Shown: positions 1 through 9,903, numbered from the stretch's first letter. The stretch: DNA of 64,000 nt from Sinomonas cyclohexanicum (GCF_020886775.1 NZ_AP024525.1:496001-560000); one strand, 5' to 3'. Notes: generated by a model from the sequence alone, not told the origin. Program-made: numbers and translations.

Positions 1-1
1 A

Positions 2-121
2 TCGCTGCTCGAGTCCGCGCACGGCGGCCGTGCTGTGGCGGTGGGCAGCCGCGCGGAGCGGCCGAGCGCCGTCGTGCTCGAGGACCTCGCGGGCGCTCGC
101 GAGGGTTCCCTCTCCGCATGA
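2..121 (+). CDS. C-terminal end of a Gfo/Idh/MocA-type oxidoreductase (partial)
   Basis: Only the last 39 codons are in the window, entering from the left edge in frame 2. The visible peptide begins SLLESAHGGRAVAVGS and ends in TGA at 119-121. A segment of the form 'leS..gGRaV.v' close to the C-terminus is common in NAD(P)-dependent sugar oxidoreductases of the Gfo/Idh/MocA family, so that is my best guess. The stop codon overlaps the ATG of the next gene (ATGA), so the two are probably translationally coupled and share a sugar-related role. The sequence left of the window would settle the identity. Confidence 0.45.
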   Translation, partial: SLLESAHGGRAVAVGSRAERPSAVVLEDLAGAREGSLSA

Positions 122-1053
122 GCCATCGAGGCGCGGTGCTCCGCGCGGGCGGGTACGCCGCCGTCGTGACCCCCACGGCGGCGGCGCTCGCGGCGCTGAC
201 GTTCGGCGGCCGCGATCTCGTGGTCCCGTTCGACCCCGAGGGCCCGATCCCCGACTTCCGCGGCATCGTCGCCGCTCCCTGGCCCAATCGCCTCGCCGAC
301 GGGCGCTACACGGCCGGCGGACGCGGGCTCGAGGTGCCGGTCAACGAGCCCGAGCGCGGCTGTGCGCTCCACGGGCTCGCGTTCTCGCGGCAGTGGGAGC
401 TCGTGGCCCACGACGGCGCATCGGCCGCCTTCGCCCTCGACCTCGCCCCGAACGCGGGGTATCCGTTCCGGGTCCGGCTCGAGGCGCGGTACGCGGTGCG
501 GGCCGAGGGCCTCTGGGACCCCGACGATCCCGGCGGGCTCGACTGGTCCGTGCGCGCGGTCAACGTGGGCGAGGGGATCGCGCCCTACGGGGTGTGCCCG
601 CATCCCTACCTCGTCGCCGGGCCGTCGCCGCTGGACTCGTGGGAGCTCGAGCTGCCGGCGGAGGAGTTCCTCGAGGTCACCCCGGAACGGCTCCTGCCCG
701 TCGGTGTGCGGGCGGTGGCGGGGCGCCCCTTCGACTTCACGGTTGCGCGTCCGATCGGTCCGACGGAGATCGACCATGCGTTCACGGGCGTCCGCTTCGA
801 CGCCGCTGGCACCGCCAGGGTCACGGTCCGTGATCCTGGCGGTGCCGGCGTTGTGATGCAGTGGGACGCTGCGTGTCCCTGGGTCCAGGTCCACACGGCG
901 GACAGGCCGGCCCCCGCGCCCAACCGGCTCGGCCTCGCCGTCGAGCCCATGACGTGCCCGCCCAACGCGTTCGCGAGCGGCATCGACGTCGTCTGGCTCG
1001 GACCCGGCCATGAGCACGAGGCCCGCTGGCGCATCCACGCCCTTGAGGCATGA
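118..1053 (+). CDS. Aldose 1-epimerase family protein
   Basis: This 311-residue protein belongs to the galactose mutarotase-like superfamily, which interconverts alpha and beta anomers of free sugars in the cytoplasm. Visible family features are the AAPWPNRLADGRY segment near residue 53, the ALHG histidine near 83, the CPHPYLV histidine near 161 and the catalytic-type glutamate in LAVEPMTCPPNAF near 275. Length fits the actinobacterial subgroup. The start is the ATG inside the ATGA overlap with the preceding oxidoreductase. No cysteine-rich or membrane segment is seen. It could act on a ketose or a hexose-6-phosphate, since the family is broad. The next gene is convergent and begins 28 bases further on. 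Confidence 0.8.
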   Translation: MSHRGAVLRAGGYAAVVTPTAAALAALTFGGRDLVVPFDPEGPIPDFRGIVAAPWPNRLADGRYTAGGRGLEVPVNEPERGCALHGLAFSRQWELVAHDGASAAFALDLAPNAGYPFRVRLEARYAVRAEGLWDPDDPGGLDWSVRAVNVGEGIAPYGVCPHPYLVAGPSPLDSWELELPAEEFLEVTPERLLPVGVRAVAGRPFDFTVARPIGPTEIDHAFTGVRFDAAGTARVTVRDPGGAGVVMQWDAACPWVQVHTADRPAPAPNRLGLAVEPMTCPPNAFASGIDVVWLGPGHEHEARWRIHALEA

Positions 1054-1081
1054 CCTCGGGGACGCATGACGCGCCCGCGAC

Positions 1082-2392
1082 TCAGTGGGCCGGCACCGCC
1101 ACGTCGAGGGCGTGCTTCTCGGCTTCGGTGGGGACGAATCCTGAGCTGAGCTCGGCCTGCAGGACGTCAGTGTCCAGGGCCTTCTCCCAGCGCGCCACGG
1201 CGATGCACGAGACGATGTTGCAGACCGTGCTGGTGAGGGCGCGCGCTTCGCTCATGAACCGGTCGATGCCGACGATCAGGGCCACCCCCGCGACCGGGAG
1301 CGTGGGCATGACGGTGAGGGTGGCGACGAGGGCGACGAAGCCGCTGCCGCTGACCCCGGCCGCGCCCTTGGAGGTCAGCAGCATCATGCCGAGCATGAGG
1401 AGGATCTGGCCCCAGCTGAGGTGGATGTCGCAGGCCTGGGCGATGAACATCGAGGCGAGGGTGAGGTAGATGGCGGTGCCGGTGAGGTTGAAGGAGTATC
1501 CGGTCGGGACGACGAGTCCTACGATGCCGCGTTCGCAGCCGATCCGCTCGAGCTTGGAGAGCAGGCGGGGCAGCACAGGCTCGCTCGAGGAGGTGGCGAG
1601 GACGATGAAGAACTCGTCCTTGAAGTAGCGCAGGAGGTGCCAGAGGCTGAAGCCGGTGATCTTGGCGAGGATGCCGAGGCCGATGAAGACGAAGGCGATG
1701 CAGGCTGCGTAAAAGGCGAGGATGAGCATTCCGAGGTTGCCGATGGAGTGGGCGCCATACTTGCCGACGGTGTACGCCATCGCCCCGAACGCGCCGATCG
1801 GGGCGACCTTCATGATGTAGCCGAAGACGACGAACAGCAGCTTGTTGAAGCTGTTGACGACCTCGAGGGCGAGCTTGCCGGGAGCCCCCAGCCTGGTGAA
1901 CGCGAACCCGCACAGGAGGGCGACCAGGAGGACGGGCAGGACCTCGCCGTTGGCGAAGGCGCCCACGAGGGTGGAGGGGATGATGTTCAGCAGGAAGTCC
2001 GCGGGGTTGCTGCTTGGCAGCTGGCTCGTGTACTTCGACGCGACGGACGCGTTGAGGTGGGCGGGGTCGATGTGCATGCCCGTTCCCGGCTGGAAGAGCA
2101 GGACCGCACCGAGGCCCAGGGCGAGGGCGAGGGCGGTGAGCACGTAGAAGAGCCCGAGCGAGCGCAGCAGGGTCGGCCCGACCTTCTTGGTGTCGGTCAG
2201 CGAGGTGATGCCGCTGACGATCGTGCAGAAGACGATCGGTGCGATGAGGAACTTCACCAGCTTGACGAATCCGTCGCCGAGGGGCTGGAGCGAGGAACCG
2301 AGGTCTGGCCAGAGGGCGCCGACGAGGACACCGAGTGCGACTCCGATGAGGACCTGGACATAGAGGTGTCCGAGGATGGACTTGATCTTCAT
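1082..2392 (-). CDS. dctA: C4-dicarboxylate:cation symporter DctA
   Basis: This 436-residue integral membrane protein imports succinate, fumarate or malate with protons or sodium. It has the DAACS family layout: eight hydrophobic segments, the serine-rich reentrant loop (ATSSSEPVLPRLLSKLE), the GTAIYLTLASMF segment and the SKGAAGVSGSGF motif before the last helices. The start is the ATG of MKIKSILGHLYVQVL, with AGGAAG ten bases upstream; longer readings have no plausible N-terminus. It lies 52 bases downstream of the PrpF-like gene on the same strand, so the two probably form one operon transporting and isomerising an organic acid. The divergent LysR gene is the likely regulator. Confidence 0.93.
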   Translation of the reverse strand: MKIKSILGHLYVQVLIGVALGVLVGALWPDLGSSLQPLGDGFVKLVKFLIAPIVFCTIVSGITSLTDTKKVGPTLLRSLGLFYVLTALALALGLGAVLLFQPGTGMHIDPAHLNASVASKYTSQLPSSNPADFLLNIIPSTLVGAFANGEVLPVLLVALLCGFAFTRLGAPGKLALEVVNSFNKLLFVVFGYIMKVAPIGAFGAMAYTVGKYGAHSIGNLGMLILAFYAACIAFVFIGLGILAKITGFSLWHLLRYFKDEFFIVLATSSSEPVLPRLLSKLERIGCERGIVGLVVPTGYSFNLTGTAIYLTLASMFIAQACDIHLSWGQILLMLGMMLLTSKGAAGVSGSGFVALVATLTVMPTLPVAGVALIVGIDRFMSEARALTSTVCNIVSCIAVARWEKALDTDVLQAELSSGFVPTEAEKHALDVAVPAH

Positions 2393-2444
2393 TGAACAAC
2401 TTCCTGGGTGGGCCCTTCCATGATGGCAGGGCGGGGGACGAGGG

Positions 2445-3581
2445 TCAGGCCGTCTGGGCCACGGTGCGGGCGACGTCGATGTCGGCGACGGCGAGCTGGC
2501 GCGCCGCCCGGTGGAGGGCGACTTCGGTGACCGTGCCGCCCGCGTCGGTGACGACGTCGGCGGTGATGACCCCGGCGGGTGTGCCGAGGCGCAGGAGCCG
2601 GGTCTGCTGGCTGCCATGACGTGCTGCCAGGGCGTCTGCCACGACCGATCCGGGCACGGCTGCCGCGAGGGAGACCGCGACGGCGGAGGTGAGGCCGATG
2701 GCGGGGTGGGGTGCGAGCATCGAGAGCATGCGCACCCGCAGGTCGTGGCTGCCGGCCGGGACGAGTGTGCCGTCGGCGGCCGTGTAGTCGGCCGCGGGGG
2801 CCACGACCCCGATCTTCGGGATCGCGTTCTGCGGCGGGTCCTCCGGCTTCCTCAGGCCCATCGCCAGGCCGGCTGCGGCCCGGGCCGCGAGGAGCTGGGG
2901 AAGGTGCGCGGCGAGGCCGGCGTCCATCGAGGCCAGGTCGATCCCGAGCTCGTCGGCGAGGAGGAGGGCTGCGGGGGCGCCGGCGTCCACCATGGTCGCG
3001 GTGAGCGTTGCCCTCCCGACGGCCAGTTCGTCTGCCGCCCTGCCGGTCGGGAGAACGCTGCCGGTCGTCTGGCCCCACGGGGCGTGGAAGGACAGGCTCA
3101 CCGGCACGCCGAGCGCGCTGCTGCCGGGGACCGTCGCCCGCCCGGACGCCGGGACGCGCCGGCCCGGGGTCGCGATCGTGCCGGTCAGCACGGCCCCGGT
3201 GTTGAGGTTGCGCATCCGGACCCGGGTGGTGCCCTCCTGGGCGGCAATGATGCCGGCCTGGAGGGCGTACAGCGCGATGGCGGTGGCGCAGTTGCCGCAG
3301 TTGGAGCCCAGCTCCACGGTCGGCTCGCCGATCCCCACCTGGGCGAACAGGTAGTCGAGGTCCGAGGGCCCGCCCGGGGTGGCGGTGATGATCGCGGCCT
3401 TCGAAGTCGTCGAGGTCCCGCCGCCGACGCCGTCGAGCTGGCGGGCGTCCCCGGCGCCGAAGGCGTCGGCCAGGAGTCGGAGGATCTCCTCGGGAGAGCG
3501 GGCGTGCCGGGACACGTCCTGAGAGTCGAAGAGCCAGCACTTGCTCGTACCGCCTCGGTACCAATGACCGCGGAGCTGCAC
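2445..3581 (-). CDS. PrpF-family isomerase (4-oxalomesaconate tautomerase / aconitate-isomerase-like)
   Basis: This 378-residue cytoplasmic protein has the PrpF fold. Hallmarks are RGGTSK near the N-terminus, the SNCGNCATAIALYAL cysteine segment that supplies a catalytic-type Cys, and PHPAIGLTSAVA near residue 290. Family members shift double bonds in unsaturated tricarboxylic acids, such as 2-methylaconitate, 4-oxalomesaconate or trans-aconitate. The substrate cannot be read from sequence. I place the start at GTG 3581 because a perfect AAGGAGGTGA lies just upstream; an ATG at 3596 sits on that Shine-Dalgarno sequence. Co-orientation with dctA suggests uptake and isomerisation of a di- or tricarboxylate. 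Confidence 0.82.
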   Translation of the reverse strand: MQLRGHWYRGGTSKCWLFDSQDVSRHARSPEEILRLLADAFGAGDARQLDGVGGGTSTTSKAAIITATPGGPSDLDYLFAQVGIGEPTVELGSNCGNCATAIALYALQAGIIAAQEGTTRVRMRNLNTGAVLTGTIATPGRRVPASGRATVPGSSALGVPVSLSFHAPWGQTTGSVLPTGRAADELAVGRATLTATMVDAGAPAALLLADELGIDLASMDAGLAAHLPQLLAARAAAGLAMGLRKPEDPPQNAIPKIGVVAPAADYTAADGTLVPAGSHDLRVRMLSMLAPHPAIGLTSAVAVSLAAAVPGSVVADALAARHGSQQTRLLRLGTPAGVITADVVTDAGGTVTEVALHRAARQLAVADIDVARTVAQTA

Positions 3582-3596
3582 GGTCACCTCCTTCAT

Positions 3597-3627
3597 GTAT
3601 CGCGCTATCGCGCATGGTGTATCGCGC
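3597..3627. promoter_or_regulatory. Three TATCGCGC repeats between prpF and lysR
   Basis: TATCGCGC occurs at 3598-3605, 3606-3613 and 3620-3627, the first two in tandem and the third 14 bases on. They sit just upstream of the prpF start and downstream of any likely prpF promoter, in the divergent region shared with lysR. This is a plausible operator, but it is not a classical LysR T-N11-A site. Confidence 0.4.
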
Positions 3628-3721
3628 CTCACAGCGCCTGCTCCTTCTACGATCAAGGGAGTGAGCCTTCAGCACAATCACGGAAAAGTGGAGGACTATC
3701 TACTCCTGCTAAACTCATCGG

Positions 3722-4638
3722 GTGGCTGACCTCGACCTCCGCCGGCTCCATCTCCTGCGCGCAGTGGGGCGTCTGGGCTCCCTGACCTCCGCCGCGGCCG
3801 CCCTGTCCTTCACGACGTCCGCGGTCTCCCAGCAGATCTCCAAGCTGGAGCGCGAGATGGGGGTGGCGCTCGTGGAGCGGCACCCCAGGGGGGTGGCCCT
3901 GACCGAGGCGGGCGTGGCGCTGCTGCGCTATGCGGACGAGATCGATAGGACGATCGAGGCGGCGCACGCCGAGATGGACGAGTTCGCGGGCCTGCGGAGG
4001 GGCCAGCTGCGGCTGGGCACCTTTCCCACGGTCGGCGCCTCGCTCCTGCCCGACGTCGTGCTCGCGTTCCGGGCGCGCTACCCGAAGGTGGCCATCACCG
4101 TGGTCAGCGCACGGCGCGCGGGCCTCATCGAGCGGCTCAAGCGCCGGGACATCGAACTCACCCTCCTGTGGGACTACCCGTGGGAGCGCATCGAGGACGA
4201 CGAACTGGCCACCACACCGCTCGTGAACGACCCGACAGTGCTCCTCGTCCCGCACGGACACCCCCTCGCCGACGGCGGTCCCGTCAGCATCGGCACCCTC
4301 CGGGACCAGGAGTGGATCGTCCGCGATGAGCACCCCGTCGCCGACGTCCTCAGCCGCGTCTGCCGCCATGCAGGCTTCGAACCCCGCATCGCCTTCGCCG
4401 CGAATGACTACCAGGAGACCCAGGGCATGGTCGCGGCAGGGATCGCATCGCCCTCGCACCCCGGCTCGCGCTCAGCGCGCTGCGACCCGACATCGCCATC
4501 GTCGCGCTGGAGAATTCCCCGGCGCGCAGGATCCTTCTGGCGCACCTCGCCAACCGCCGGCTCAGTCCGGCCGGGCAGCAGGCCGTCGTCGTCTTCCGCT
4601 CCACCGCAGGGGCCACCCAGGGCCGGAGGGCCACGTAG
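3722..4638 (+). pseudogene. LysR-family regulator, frameshifted near 4445
   Basis: The first 240 codons encode a normal LysR protein: winged helix at residues 4-64 (LTSAAAALSFTTSAVSQQISKLE region) followed by the effector domain. After MVAAGI at about 4440 the open frame turns into low-complexity Ser/Arg/Pro sequence. One base further, the expected end appears (IALAPRLALSALRPDIAIV, then ARRILLAHLANRRLSPAG) and runs to TAG at 4636-4638. The run GGGATCGCATCG appears to have lost one base near 4445; restoring it gives a 305-residue protein. It may be a real mutation or an assembly error. The GTG start has TAAACT exactly six bases upstream, so the transcript may be leaderless. It would control prpF-dctA. 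Confidence 0.85.
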
Positions 4639-4668
4639 CGCCAGGCGAAGCCAGTAGCCGAGCGGCCG

Positions 4669-5871
4669 TCAGGGCAGGAGCGCGTGCGGCGCCGCCAGGG
4701 CCCGGCGGAGCGCGGCGCCGGCCGCACCCCTCAGCGCGGCGGTCGTGCCGAGCTCCGAGAACCGGACCGAGGTGACGCGTCCCGGAGCGAGGTCCGCGAG
4801 GGCAGTCTCGAGCGACGGCCCGATGGTCTCCCGCAGCGTCGCGAAGTGGCCCCCGAGGACCACGGCCGAGAGGTCCACGAGCCGCGCCGCCGCGATGACG
4901 GCGACCGCGAGCGCCTCGCCGGCGCGCTCGACGGCGCCGATCGCCCGGGCGTCTCCCTCGCCGAGGGCGGCCTGCAGCGCGACGAGGCGTGCCGCCGTCG
5001 TGCTTCCCGCCCCGGTGATGCCCGCCGCGGCGAGGATCGCGCCCTGGCCGGCGACCGTCTCGACGCAGCCGCGCCCACCGCACGAGCACCGGAGCCCCCG
5101 CGGGTCGACGACGACGTGCCCCACCTCGCCCGCGTGCCCGCCGGCGCCGGTGAACAGCTCCGAGCCGATCACCAGCCCACCGCCCACGCCGACCTCGCCC
5201 GAGAGGTACAGGTAGGCGTCCGCGGAGGAGCCGCGGCCGTACCAGAGCTCGGCGAGGGCGGCGCTGTCCGCCTCGTTGGAGACCTCGACGCCGAAGGGCG
5301 CCCTCGGTGCCAGACTGGCCAGGGCCCCGGCGAGGGGCACATCGGACCAGGCGAGGTTCGGCGCCATGGCCACGAGTCCGGTCTCGGGCTCGACGAGGCC
5401 CGGGACGGCGAGCCCGCCGCCCAGGAGCTCGATGCCCTCGGCGGCGGCGGCGTCGCGCACCCGGGCCGCGAGTCCGTCCAGGTCGGCCAGGACATGCTCA
5501 GGGCGCCTGCCCTGATTGGCGGCTTCGACGGTCTCGTGGACGCGGAGCTCCCCGTGCAGGTCGAGCACGCCGACGGCGAGGTAGTCGACGTTGATCTCGG
5601 CCCCGAGGGCGCCGCGGCGCCGATTGAGGGCGAGGCCCATCCCGGGGCGGCCGCGTTCGCCGTCGCGCGTCACGCCGAGCTCCTCGATGAGCCCCGTCTC
5701 GAGCAGGTCTGCGACGAGGCTCGAGACCGATGCCTTGGTCAGGCCCGTTGCGGCCGCGATCTCGGCGCGCGTCGCGGCCCCGTCCGGGTCCACGCGGCCG
5801 AGGACGAGCGCGAGGTTGCGCCGCCGGACGTCGCCGACGCGTCCAGGGGCTGGCGGAGCCTGAGAAGCCAT
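4669..5871 (-). CDS. xylR: ROK-family xylose repressor XylR
   Basis: This 400-residue protein has an N-terminal winged helix (residues about 20-75, TRAEIAAATGLTKASVSSLV) and a ROK sugar-kinase-like domain. It carries the zinc-binding CSCGGRGC motif and GAGGHAGEVGHVVV. Such proteins bind operators without sugar and release them with xylose. The start is the ATG of MASQAPPA, preceded by GGGAGGGACCG; an upstream start would lack a ribosome binding site. It is divergent from xylA with 117 bases between, which contain a promoter and an imperfect inverted repeat. Control of xylA-xylB-aldO, and probably of the ABC importer, is inferred from position. Confidence 0.88.
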   Translation of the reverse strand: MASQAPPAPGRVGDVRRRNLALVLGRVDPDGAATRAEIAAATGLTKASVSSLVADLLETGLIEELGVTRDGERGRPGMGLALNRRRGALGAEINVDYLAVGVLDLHGELRVHETVEAANQGRRPEHVLADLDGLAARVRDAAAAEGIELLGGGLAVPGLVEPETGLVAMAPNLAWSDVPLAGALASLAPRAPFGVEVSNEADSAALAELWYGRGSSADAYLYLSGEVGVGGGLVIGSELFTGAGGHAGEVGHVVVDPRGLRCSCGGRGCVETVAGQGAILAAAGITGAGSTTAARLVALQAALGEGDARAIGAVERAGEALAVAVIAAARLVDLSAVVLGGHFATLRETIGPSLETALADLAPGRVTSVRFSELGTTAALRGAAGAALRRALAAPHALLP

Positions 5872-5893
5872 CGGTCCCTCCCGCAGAAAAGTG

Positions 5894-5949
5894 TTGACCA
5901 CATCACATCACAGTCGCTACAGTCCATATAGTTAATAACACATACTAAT
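5894..5949 (+). promoter_or_regulatory. Probable xylA promoter with XylR operator candidate
   Basis: TTGACC at 5894-5899 and TACAGT at 5918-5923 are 18 bases apart and fit a housekeeping promoter reading toward xylA. Just downstream, 5928-5949 contains ATAGTTA and ATACTAA in a TAGT...ACTA inverted arrangement, the AT-rich style of ROK operators. Binding there would overlap the transcription start. Confidence 0.55.
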
Positions 5950-5988
5950 TCATGGCCGGCCTATCCGGCGGTTCAGCGAGGAGCTCCC

Positions 5989-7188
5989 ATGGCACTGACC
6001 CCCACCCGTGTCCCCAGTCCTGCGGACAGGTTCACGTTCGGCCTCTGGACCGTCGGCTGGACGGGCAACGACCCGTTCGGCGTGCCGACGCGCGCGGCCC
6101 TCGACCCAGTCGAGGCGGTCCACCGGCTCGCCGAGCTCGGCGCCTACGGCGTCACGTTCCACGACAACGACCTCGTCCCGTTCGGCGCCCCGGCGAGCGA
6201 GCGCGAGCTCATCCTCAAGCGCTTCCAGTCCGCGCTCGAGGAGACGGGCCTCAAGGTCCCGATGGTCACCACGAACCTCTTCAGCCACCCGGTCTTCAAG
6301 GACGGCGGGTTCACGTCCAACGACCGCTCGGTGCGCCGGTTCGGCCTCGCGAAGGTCCTGCGCAACATCGACCTCGCGGCGGAGCTCGGCGCTGAGACGT
6401 TCGTGATGTGGGGCGGGCGCGAGGGCTCGGAGTATGACGGCTCGAAGGACCTCAACGCCGCCCTGAACCGGTACCGCGAGGGCGTGGACACCGCCGCGGC
6501 GTACATCAAGGAGAAGGGCTACGGCCTGCGGATCGCGCTCGAGCCCAAGCCGAACGAGCCGCGCGGGGACATCCTCCTGCCCACCGTGGGCCATGGGCTG
6601 GCGTTCATCGCCGAGCTCGAGCACGGCGACATCGTGGGCCTGAACCCCGAGACCGGGCACGAGCAGATGGCGGGCCTGAACTTCTCGCACGGGATCGCGC
6701 AGGCGCTGTGGGCCGGCAAGCTCTTCCACATCGACCTCAACGGCCAGCGCGGCATCAAGTACGACCAGGACCTCGTGTTCGGCCACGGCGACCTCACGAG
6801 CGCGTTCTTCACGGTGGACCTCCTCGAGAACGGCTTCCCGAACGGCGGCCCTCGCTACGAGGGGCCGCGGCACTTCGACTACAAGCCCTCCCGCACGGAC
6901 GGGTACGACGGCGTGTGGGCGTCCGCCGCGGCGAACATGCGCATGTACCTGCTCCTCGCCGAGCGGGCCGCCGCGTTCCGCGCCGACTCCGAGGTCCAGG
7001 AGGCCCTGGCCGCCTCCGGCGTCTTCGAACTCGCGGAGCCCACCCTCGCCACGGGGGAGACGGCCGCGGACCTGCTCGCCGACGCGTCCGCGTTCGAGGA
7101 GTTCGACGCCGAAGCGGCCGCCGAGCGCTCGTTCGCGTTCATCCGTCTCAATCAGCTGGCCCTCGAGCACCTCCTCGGAGCACGCTGA
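5989..7188 (+). CDS. xylA: Xylose isomerase
   Basis: This 399-residue TIM-barrel enzyme converts D-xylose to D-xylulose using two divalent metals. Diagnostic segments are [11 protein letters not shown] near residue 58 with the catalytic histidine, MWGGREG near 140, the metal-binding [11 protein letters not shown] near 185 and [16 protein letters not shown] near 247. It matches the actinobacterial class I form in length. The ATG has GAGGAGC at good spacing. It is the first gene of xylA-xylB-aldO, four bases before xylB, under the divergent XylR. Confidence 0.97.
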   Translation: MALTPTRVPSPADRFTFGLWTVGWTGNDPFGVPTRAALDPVEAVHRLAELGAYGVTFHDNDLVPFGAPASERELILKRFQSALEETGLKVPMVTTNLFSHPVFKDGGFTSNDRSVRRFGLAKVLRNIDLAAELGAETFVMWGGREGSEYDGSKDLNAALNRYREGVDTAAAYIKEKGYGLRIALEPKPNEPRGDILLPTVGHGLAFIAELEHGDIVGLNPETGHEQMAGLNFSHGIAQALWAGKLFHIDLNGQRGIKYDQDLVFGHGDLTSAFFTVDLLENGFPNGGPRYEGPRHFDYKPSRTDGYDGVWASAAANMRMYLLLAERAAAFRADSEVQEALAASGVFELAEPTLATGETAADLLADASAFEEFDAEAAAERSFAFIRLNQLALEHLLGAR

Positions 7189-7192
7189 CGCC

Positions 7193-8641
7193 ATGCCCAT
7201 GCTCGTAGCGGGAGTCGACAGCTCCACCCAGTCCTGCAAGGTCGTGATCCGCGACGCCGCCACCGGCACCCTCGTCCGCTCCGGATCGGCGCCACACCCC
7301 GCGGGCACCGAGGTCCACCCCGACGCGTGGTGGGACGCGCTCCAGTCCGCGATCGCCGCGGCGGGCGGGCTCGACGACGTCGCGGCGGTCTCCGTGGCGG
7401 GCCAGCAGCACGGCATGGTGTGCCTCGACGCGGACGGGGCCGTGGTCCGCCCGGCACTGCTGTGGAATGACACGCGGTCCGCCGCGGCGGCCGAGGCGCT
7501 CGTCGCTGAAGCGGGTGCGGGGGCCGGCGCGGCATCGGATCCGGCCGGCGCCGGCGCCCGCTGGTGGGCCGAGGCGACCGGCACGGTCCCGGTCGCGTCG
7601 CTCACCGCGGCCAAGCTGCGCTGGCTCGCCGAGAGCGAGCCCGAGAACGCCGCGCGCACCGCCGCCGTGTGCCTCCCGCACGACTGGCTCACGTGGCGGC
7701 TCGCCGGGCACGGGCCGGGCACGTGCGGGCTCGACGCGCTCGCGACCGACCGGTCCGACGCCTCCGGCACGGGCTACTGGTCCACCGGCACAGGGGAGTA
7801 CCTGCCGGGGGTGCTCGAGCAGGCCCTCGGGCGCGTGCCCCTCCTCCCGCGCGTCCTCGGCCCGCTCGAGGCGGCCGGCCGGACCGCGTCGGGGGCACTG
7901 CTCGGCCCCGGTGCCGGTGACAACGCCGGCGCGGCGCTCGGGGTCGGGGCGGGCGTGGGCGACGTCGTGATCTCGATCGGCACCTCCGGCACCGTGTTCG
8001 CGGTGGCCGGCCACCCGGCGTCGGACGCCACGGGGCTCGTCGCGGGATTCGCGGACGCGAGCGGGCACTACCTCCCCCTCGCGTGCACGCTCAACGCCTC
8101 CCGCGTGCTCGACGCGACCGCGGCCCTGCTCGGCGTCACCCTCCCCGGGCTGACGGAGCTCGCCCTCTCCGCACCCGCTGGGGCCGAGGGACTCACGCTC
8201 GTGCCGTACTTCGAGGGCGAGCGTACCCCGAACCTGCCCGACGCGACCGGCTCCCTGCACGGGATCACGCTGCGCAACTTCACCCCCGCGAACCTCGCCC
8301 GGGCCGCCGTCGAGGGCATCGCGTGCTCCCTGGCGGACGGGCTCGCGGCGCTCACGGCCCAGGGCGTCGCCGTCGGGCGCATCCTCCTCGTGGGCGGCGC
8401 CGCGCGCTCGCGCGCCGTGCAGGAGGCGGCCGCCGCGGTCTTCGGCGTCCCCGTCGCCGTCCCGGAGCCGGGGGAGTACGTCGCCGACGGCGCCGCACGC
8501 CAGGCCGCCGGCGTCCTCCTCGGCCGCCTCCCGGACTGGGAGACCGGGCGCACGACGACGGTCTCCGCGCCCCCCGCTCCCGGCCTCCTCGCGCGGTACC
8601 GCGCGGCAGCAGCCACATCTCACCCGAAGGACGACGCATGA
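7193..8641 (+). CDS. xylB: Xylulokinase
   Basis: This 482-residue FGGY-family sugar kinase phosphorylates D-xylulose to xylulose 5-phosphate for the pentose phosphate pathway. Visible features are the N-terminal phosphate loop [26 protein letters not shown], the [10 protein letters not shown] adenosine motif near residue 262 and the C-terminal [15 protein letters not shown] segment. The start ATG lies four bases after xylA. Its TGA at 8639-8641 overlaps the ATG of the oxidase gene (ATGA), which implies translational coupling of the whole operon. Confidence 0.96.
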   Translation: MPMLVAGVDSSTQSCKVVIRDAATGTLVRSGSAPHPAGTEVHPDAWWDALQSAIAAAGGLDDVAAVSVAGQQHGMVCLDADGAVVRPALLWNDTRSAAAAEALVAEAGAGAGAASDPAGAGARWWAEATGTVPVASLTAAKLRWLAESEPENAARTAAVCLPHDWLTWRLAGHGPGTCGLDALATDRSDASGTGYWSTGTGEYLPGVLEQALGRVPLLPRVLGPLEAAGRTASGALLGPGAGDNAGAALGVGAGVGDVVISIGTSGTVFAVAGHPASDATGLVAGFADASGHYLPLACTLNASRVLDATAALLGVTLPGLTELALSAPAGAEGLTLVPYFEGERTPNLPDATGSLHGITLRNFTPANLARAAVEGIACSLADGLAALTAQGVAVGRILLVGGAARSRAVQEAAAAVFGVPVAVPEPGEYVADGAARQAAGVLLGRLPDWETGRTTTVSAPPAPGLLARYRAAAATSHPKDDA

Positions 8642-9903
8642 AGAACTGGGCAGGGAACCTCGAGTACTCGGCGGCGTCCGTCGCGCGGCCCGCATCGGTG
8701 GGCGAGCTCTCGGAGCTCGTCGCCAGCGCGGCGCAGCGCGGCGAGCGGGTGAAGGCGCTGGGCTCGCGCCACTGCTTCAACGATGTCGCGGACACGCCCG
8801 GGGTCCAGGTCGTTCCGGACCGGCTGCCCGGCGGCGTCGAGGTCGACGGGGAACGGCGCGTGGCGCGGGTTCCGGGCGCGATCACGTACGGCGCGCTGGG
8901 GACCGCCCTCGAGCGCGCGGGCTGGGCCCTGCACAACATGGCCTCCCTCCCGCACATCTCGGTGGCCGGCGCGGTGCAGACCGGCACCCACGGCTCCGGG
9001 ATCACGAGCCCCGCGCTGGCCTCTGCGGTCAGGGCCGTCGAGTTCGTCCGGGCGTCCGGCGAGGTGGACCGCCTCGAGGAACGCGACGGGGACGATTTCC
9101 TCGGCTCCGTCGTGGCCCTCGGGGCACTGGGGATCGTGACGGCCCTTGAGCTCGCGGTCGAGCCGAGCTACCAGATGCGGCAGCAGGTCTTCGAGGACCT
9201 GCCGTGGGAGACCGTGCTCGCGGACTACGACGCCGTGGCCGGCGACGGGTACAGCGTCTCGCTGTTCACCGACTACGCCGGGGACACGGTGCCCCAAGTG
9301 TGGCGGAAGGTGCGGGCCGGGGCCGAGGGCGGCCACGCGCCGTCGTCCGCCCGATTCCACGGCGCGGTGCCCGCCACCCGGGCGCGGCACCCGCTGCCGG
9401 GGATGTCCGCCGAGAACTGCACGCAGCAGCTGGGTGTGCCCGGGCCGTGGCTCGAGCGGCTCCCGCACTTCCGGCACGAGTTCACCCCGAGCAACGGCGA
9501 CGAGCTCCAGACCGAGTACCTGCTCCCGCGCGGCCATGCCGCCGAGGCGCTGCAGGCCGTCCGGGGCCTCGCCGGCCGGCTCGCGCCGCTCCTGTACGTC
9601 TCCGAGGTCCGCACAGTCGCGGCGGACGAGTTCTGGCTCAGCCCCGCGTACCGGCAGGACAGCGTCGCGCTGCACTTCACGTGGAGGCCACTGCAGGCCC
9701 AGGTCGAGGCGCTCCTGCCGGACCTCGAGGCCGCGCTCGCGCCGTTCGCGGCGCGGCCGCACTGGGGCAAGCTGTTCGCGGTGCCGTCCCGCGAGCTCGC
9801 ACGCATATACCCGCGGTTCGACGACTTCCGCGACCTCGTCGCCAAGCATGACCCTGCCGGGACGTTCCGCAACGCGTACCTCGACCGGGTGCTCGGGGCC
9901 TAG
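8638..9903 (+). CDS. FAD-dependent alditol (xylitol) oxidase, AldO-like
   Basis: This 421-residue flavoprotein resembles Streptomyces coelicolor AldO along its whole length. The FAD domain has GSRHCFND, whose His45 corresponds to the histidine that binds FAD covalently in AldO, then [20 protein letters not shown]. The substrate domain has [23 protein letters not shown] and the end motif [11 protein letters not shown]. AldO oxidises xylitol and sorbitol to aldoses with oxygen, releasing H2O2. Placed behind xylAB, it would turn xylitol into D-xylose that feeds straight into the operon. The ATG overlaps the xylB stop, with GAAGGA upstream. The neighbouring residues differ from AldO (Arg and Cys beside the His). 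A gulonolactone-oxidase-like activity is a less likely alternative. Confidence 0.85.
   Translation: MKNWAGNLEYSAASVARPASVGELSELVASAAQRGERVKALGSRHCFNDVADTPGVQVVPDRLPGGVEVDGERRVARVPGAITYGALGTALERAGWALHNMASLPHISVAGAVQTGTHGSGITSPALASAVRAVEFVRASGEVDRLEERDGDDFLGSVVALGALGIVTALELAVEPSYQMRQQVFEDLPWETVLADYDAVAGDGYSVSLFTDYAGDTVPQVWRKVRAGAEGGHAPSSARFHGAVPATRARHPLPGMSAENCTQQLGVPGPWLERLPHFRHEFTPSNGDELQTEYLLPRGHAAEALQAVRGLAGRLAPLLYVSEVRTVAADEFWLSPAYRQDSVALHFTWRPLQAQVEALLPDLEAALAPFAARPHWGKLFAVPSRELARIYPRFDDFRDLVAKHDPAGTFRNAYLDRVLGA

Noticed and set aside
3596-3596. ATG start for the PrpF gene five codons upstream
   Set aside because: That ATG overlaps the AAGGAGGTGA that serves the GTG at 3581, so it cannot use it.
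2511-3785. Plus-strand frame across the PrpF gene
   Set aside because: It lacks domains, and the minus-strand frame carries RGGTSK and other PrpF motifs with a good ribosome binding site.
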